NCBI RefSeq assembly: GCF_001941505.1
Contig: NZ_CP009248.1
Location: 1,364,001 to 1,428,000 of the forward strand
DNA: 64,000 bases
Origin: Corynebacterium sphenisci DSM 44792
GTDB taxonomy: Bacteria; Actinomycetota; Actinomycetes; Mycobacteriales; Mycobacteriaceae
Direction: 5' to 3'
The notes beneath the pieces are model-generated. The model had not been told where the DNA came from. It was given only the letters and a program-made list of their open reading frames with translations, and did not search any database. How positions within the stretch are numbered: the first letter of the stretch is position 1; the number at the start of each line of letters is the position of its first letter. A program made the position numbers and the translations under genes. Below are positions 61,867 through 64,000 of this stretch, in pieces.

Positions 61867-62595
61867 ATGGGCCATGTGCTGATCCTCGGCGGCACCTCGG
61901 AAATCGGCCTGGAGGTCGCCGAGCGGCTCGCCCCCGGCAACGCGGTCACCCTCGCCGCCCGCCGGGTCGACGCCCTGGACGGCCCCGCCGCCCGGCTCAC
62001 CGCCGCGGGGGCGACCGTGGTGCACCGGCTGCGCTTCGACGCCGACGAGATCGACGCCCAGCCGGGGGTGCTCGACGCGGCCTGGGCGCACGGGCCCGTG
62101 GACACCGCGGTGATCGCCTTCGGGGTGCTCGGCGAGCAGGACCGCGACGAGCGTTCCGGGACCCGGGTGGCGGCGGTGATCCACACCGACTTCACCGCGC
62201 ACGCCGCGGTGGCCACCGAGCTGGTGGCCCGGATGGCGCCGGCGGGGGGCCGGATCCTGGCCTTCTCCTCCATCGCCGGGGCCCGGGTGCGCCGGCCCAA
62301 CTACGTCTACGGCTCCGCCAAGGCCGGCCTCGACGGGTTCCTGCAGGGCCTGCAGGACCGGCTGCACGGCACCGGGGTGCGGCTCACCATCGCTCGGCCC
62401 GGGTTCGTGATCGGGCGGATGACCGCCGGGATGGACCCCGCCCCGATGTCCTCCACCCCGGACCAGGTCGCCGAGGCCGCGGTCGCCGCCCTCGACGCGG
62501 GGCGGGACCACGTGTGGATCCCGGCCCGGGTGGGGGCGCTGGCCTGGCTGACCCGCTGGGTGCCGCGGCCGATCTGGCGCCGGATGCCGCGATGA
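61867..62595 (+). CDS. SDR-family oxidoreductase, DprE2-like
   Basis: A 242-residue short-chain dehydrogenase. The cofactor motif is ILGGTSEIGLEVA (about 5-17), the catalytic Ser lies in FSSIAGARVRRPNY and the Tyr-Lys in VYGSAKAGLDGF. The start, plus FGVLGEQ and ARPGFVIGRMTAGM, resemble DprE2, the enzyme that finishes decaprenyl-phospho-arabinose synthesis. It is not next to dprE1 here, so it may be a paralogue with another substrate. The ATG follows the peptidase stop by one base; the stop overlaps cobL as ATGA. Confidence 0.85.
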   Translation: MGHVLILGGTSEIGLEVAERLAPGNAVTLAARRVDALDGPAARLTAAGATVVHRLRFDADEIDAQPGVLDAAWAHGPVDTAVIAFGVLGEQDRDERSGTRVAAVIHTDFTAHAAVATELVARMAPAGGRILAFSSIAGARVRRPNYVYGSAKAGLDGFLQGLQDRLHGTGVRLTIARPGFVIGRMTAGMDPAPMSSTPDQVAEAAVAALDAGRDHVWIPARVGALAWLTRWVPRPIWRRMPR

Positions 62596-63818
62596 ACGGC
62601 CCCGGCCGGCTGACGGTCGTCGGCATCGGCGCCGAGGGCCACGCCGGCCTCGCCCCGGCCGCCGCCGAGGCGCTGGCCCGCGCCACGGTGGTGGTCGGCG
62701 CGCCCCGGCAGCTTGGGCTCTTGCCCGAATCCCTCGCCGCCCGGCGGGTGCGGCTGCCCACCCCGCTGCGCGAGGGCCTGCCGGGCCTGCTCGCCGAGCT
62801 CGCCGCCGACCCCGGGTTGGGCGGGGTGGCCGTGCTGGCCAGCGGGGACCCCATGTTCCACGGGATCGGGGTGACCCTGGCCCGGCTGCTCGGCCCGGGG
62901 CGGCTGCGGGTGCTGCCCGCGCCGAGCTCGGCGGCGCTGGCCTGCGCCCGGCTGGGCTGGGCGCTGCACGACACCCCGGTGGTCTCCCTGGTCACCGGGG
63001 AGGTCGCCGAGGTCGCCGCGGTCGCCGACCGGGGCCGGCGGTTCCTGGTGCTCGCCCGCGACGCCGGCTCCATCGCCGCGGTCGCCGCCGTCCTCGCCGC
63101 ACGCGATCCCGGCGCCGGGCTCACCCTGCTCGCCGACCTGGGCGCGGCCGGGGAGCGCATCGCGCACGGCACCGCGGCCGCGCCCCCGGAACCGGCCGGC
63201 GCCCTGCGCATCCTCGCCGTGACGCCCACCGCCCCGGCCCGGGCCTGGTTGGCCGACGCCGACTTCGACACCGACGGCCAGCTCACCAAATCGCCGATCC
63301 GGGAGCTCACCCTCGCCGCGCTCGGCCCCGGCCCGGGCCGGCTGCTCTGGGACATCGGCGGCGGCACCGGCTCCATCGCCATCGAATGGGCCCGGCACGG
63401 CGGCCGGGCCGCCTGCCTGGAGCGCGACCCGGACCGGGTGCGCCGGATCCGGGGCAACGCCGCCCGGCTGGCCCCGGTCACCGTGGTGGAGGGCACCGCC
63501 CCGGGGGATCTGGGCCTGCTCGCCGGGTGCGGCGCCCCGGAGGCGATCTTCATCGGCGGGGGGCTCACCGCGCCCGGGCTGGTGGACGCCTGCGCGGCGG
63601 CGCTGGCCCCGGGCGGGCGGCTGGTCGCCAATGCGGTGACCGTGGAATCGGAGCGGGTGCTGTGGGCGGCCCGGGAGCGCCACGGCGGGGAGATCCGCCG
63701 GGTGCAGGTGGATCACCCCGGTAAAGTCGGTGCTTTCACGGTGCTGCGCCCGGCCCTGCCGGTGACGCAGTGGATCGCGGATCCGCCGCCGCCGGGCGGC
63801 GGGGGAGGAGCACCATGA
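62592..63818 (+). CDS. cobL: precorrin-6Y C5,15-methyltransferase CobL
   Basis: B12 synthesis enzyme that methylates C5 and C15 and decarboxylates precorrin-6. It has 408 residues as a CbiE-CbiT fusion. The N-terminal tetrapyrrole methylase half (about 1-200) has [12 protein letters not shown] and [12 protein letters not shown]. The C-terminal half (about 225-408) has the motif [19 protein letters not shown] and SAM-binding [16 protein letters not shown]. It is translationally coupled at both ends (ATGA with the SDR gene and with cobM). Confidence 0.95.
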   Translation: MNGPGRLTVVGIGAEGHAGLAPAAAEALARATVVVGAPRQLGLLPESLAARRVRLPTPLREGLPGLLAELAADPGLGGVAVLASGDPMFHGIGVTLARLLGPGRLRVLPAPSSAALACARLGWALHDTPVVSLVTGEVAEVAAVADRGRRFLVLARDAGSIAAVAAVLAARDPGAGLTLLADLGAAGERIAHGTAAAPPEPAGALRILAVTPTAPARAWLADADFDTDGQLTKSPIRELTLAALGPGPGRLLWDIGGGTGSIAIEWARHGGRAACLERDPDRVRRIRGNAARLAPVTVVEGTAPGDLGLLAGCGAPEAIFIGGGLTAPGLVDACAAALAPGGRLVANAVTVESERVLWAARERHGGEIRRVQVDHPGKVGAFTVLRPALPVTQWIADPPPPGGGGGAP

Positions 63819-64000
63819 CCGTCTACTTCATCGGCGCCGGCCCCGGCGCCGCGGACCTGCTCACGCTGCGCGCGGATCGGCTGATCCGCTCCTGCCCGGT
63901 GTGCCTCTACGCCGGATCGATCGTGCCGGAGGAGGTGCTGGCGAACTGCCCCGCCGGCGCCGAGGTGGTGAACACCGCGCGGATGCCGCTGGACGAGATC
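63815..64000 (+). CDS. cobM: precorrin-4 C11-methyltransferase CobM (5' part)
   Basis: The first 62 codons are seen; the gene runs off the window. [21 protein letters not shown], then [16 protein letters not shown] and [10 protein letters not shown], are typical of CobM/CbiF. It methylates C11 of precorrin-4. A GGAGGAG site lies six bases before the ATG, which overlaps the cobL stop. Confidence 0.95.
   Translation, partial: MTVYFIGAGPGAADLLTLRADRLIRSCPVCLYAGSIVPEEVLANCPAGAEVVNTARMPLDEI

Overview
The window is a very high-GC actinobacterial chromosome segment, almost certainly from a Corynebacterium or close relative. Three things point there. The gene order ABC-F / acnR / acn / Rv1476-like / ripA / moxR / DUF58 / VWA / ferrochelatase is the order known from corynebacteria and mycobacteria. 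The pupylation locus (arc-dop-pup-pafA) has no 20S proteasome genes between pup and pafA, a known Corynebacterium trait. A textbook AcnR operator lies at the aconitase promoter. The species cannot be fixed from the sequence. The window is almost entirely housekeeping; I see no prophage, insertion sequence, CRISPR array or defence island.

Layout. 1-2.9 kb: 3' end of the SUF iron-sulfur operon (sufC, sufS, sufU, a SufT-like MIP18 gene) and a 30-residue TatA-like membrane microprotein. 2.9-11.1 kb: a lycopene-cyclase-family oxidoreductase and an ABC-F ATPase on divergent promoters, then acn, acnR and two tandem glutamine-amidotransferase-like genes on the minus strand. 11.2-17.9 kb: Rv1476-like membrane protein, ripA (NlpC/P60 peptidoglycan hydrolase behind a long leader with a CRP/GlxR-type site), moxR-DUF58-VWA, and coproporphyrin ferrochelatase with a histidine-rich tail. 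17.9-22.6 kb: an unknown gene, DUF3097, NfeD plus SPFH, an HTH protein and a DedA/TVP38-like membrane protein. 22.9-28.1 kb: methylmalonyl-CoA mutase mutA-mutB and its chaperone meaB. 28.1-34.1 kb: an SDR gene remnant, cardiolipin synthase, tRNA-Leu(GAG), a PEBP protein, pyrD with an upstream lipoprotein, and an aldo/keto-reductase-fold protein lacking catalytic residues. 34.1-42.9 kb: uppP, mshC, DUF2254, metH, a TesB-like thioesterase and a HAD phosphatase. 42.9-47.9 kb: hisE-hisG, aspA with a Dcu C4-dicarboxylate carrier, and a RecB-family nuclease. 47.9-59.6 kb: trmI, arc, dop, pup, pafA, pafB, pafC, tatA, tatC, helY. 59.6-64 kb: an HSL-type hydrolase, an M24 peptidase, a DprE2-like SDR and the start of a cobalamin operon (cobL, cobM).

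How the genes connect. B12 synthesis (cobL/cobM) would supply both B12 enzymes in the window, MetH and MutAB. SUF supplies clusters for aconitase, the [2Fe-2S] ferrochelatase and the RecB nuclease. The pupylation locus tags and untags proteins, with ARC as the unfoldase, without a proteasome. AspA plus Dcu suggests aspartate-to-fumarate/succinate metabolism under low oxygen.

Start codons were chosen partly from a strong recurring signal: 22 genes have a TANNNT hexamer 6-8 bases before an ATG or GTG and no ribosome-binding site, as expected for leaderless transcripts. This moves several starts inward from the longest reading frame. Genes inside operons, and genes with long leaders, use GGAGG-type sites or ATGA/GTGA overlaps instead.
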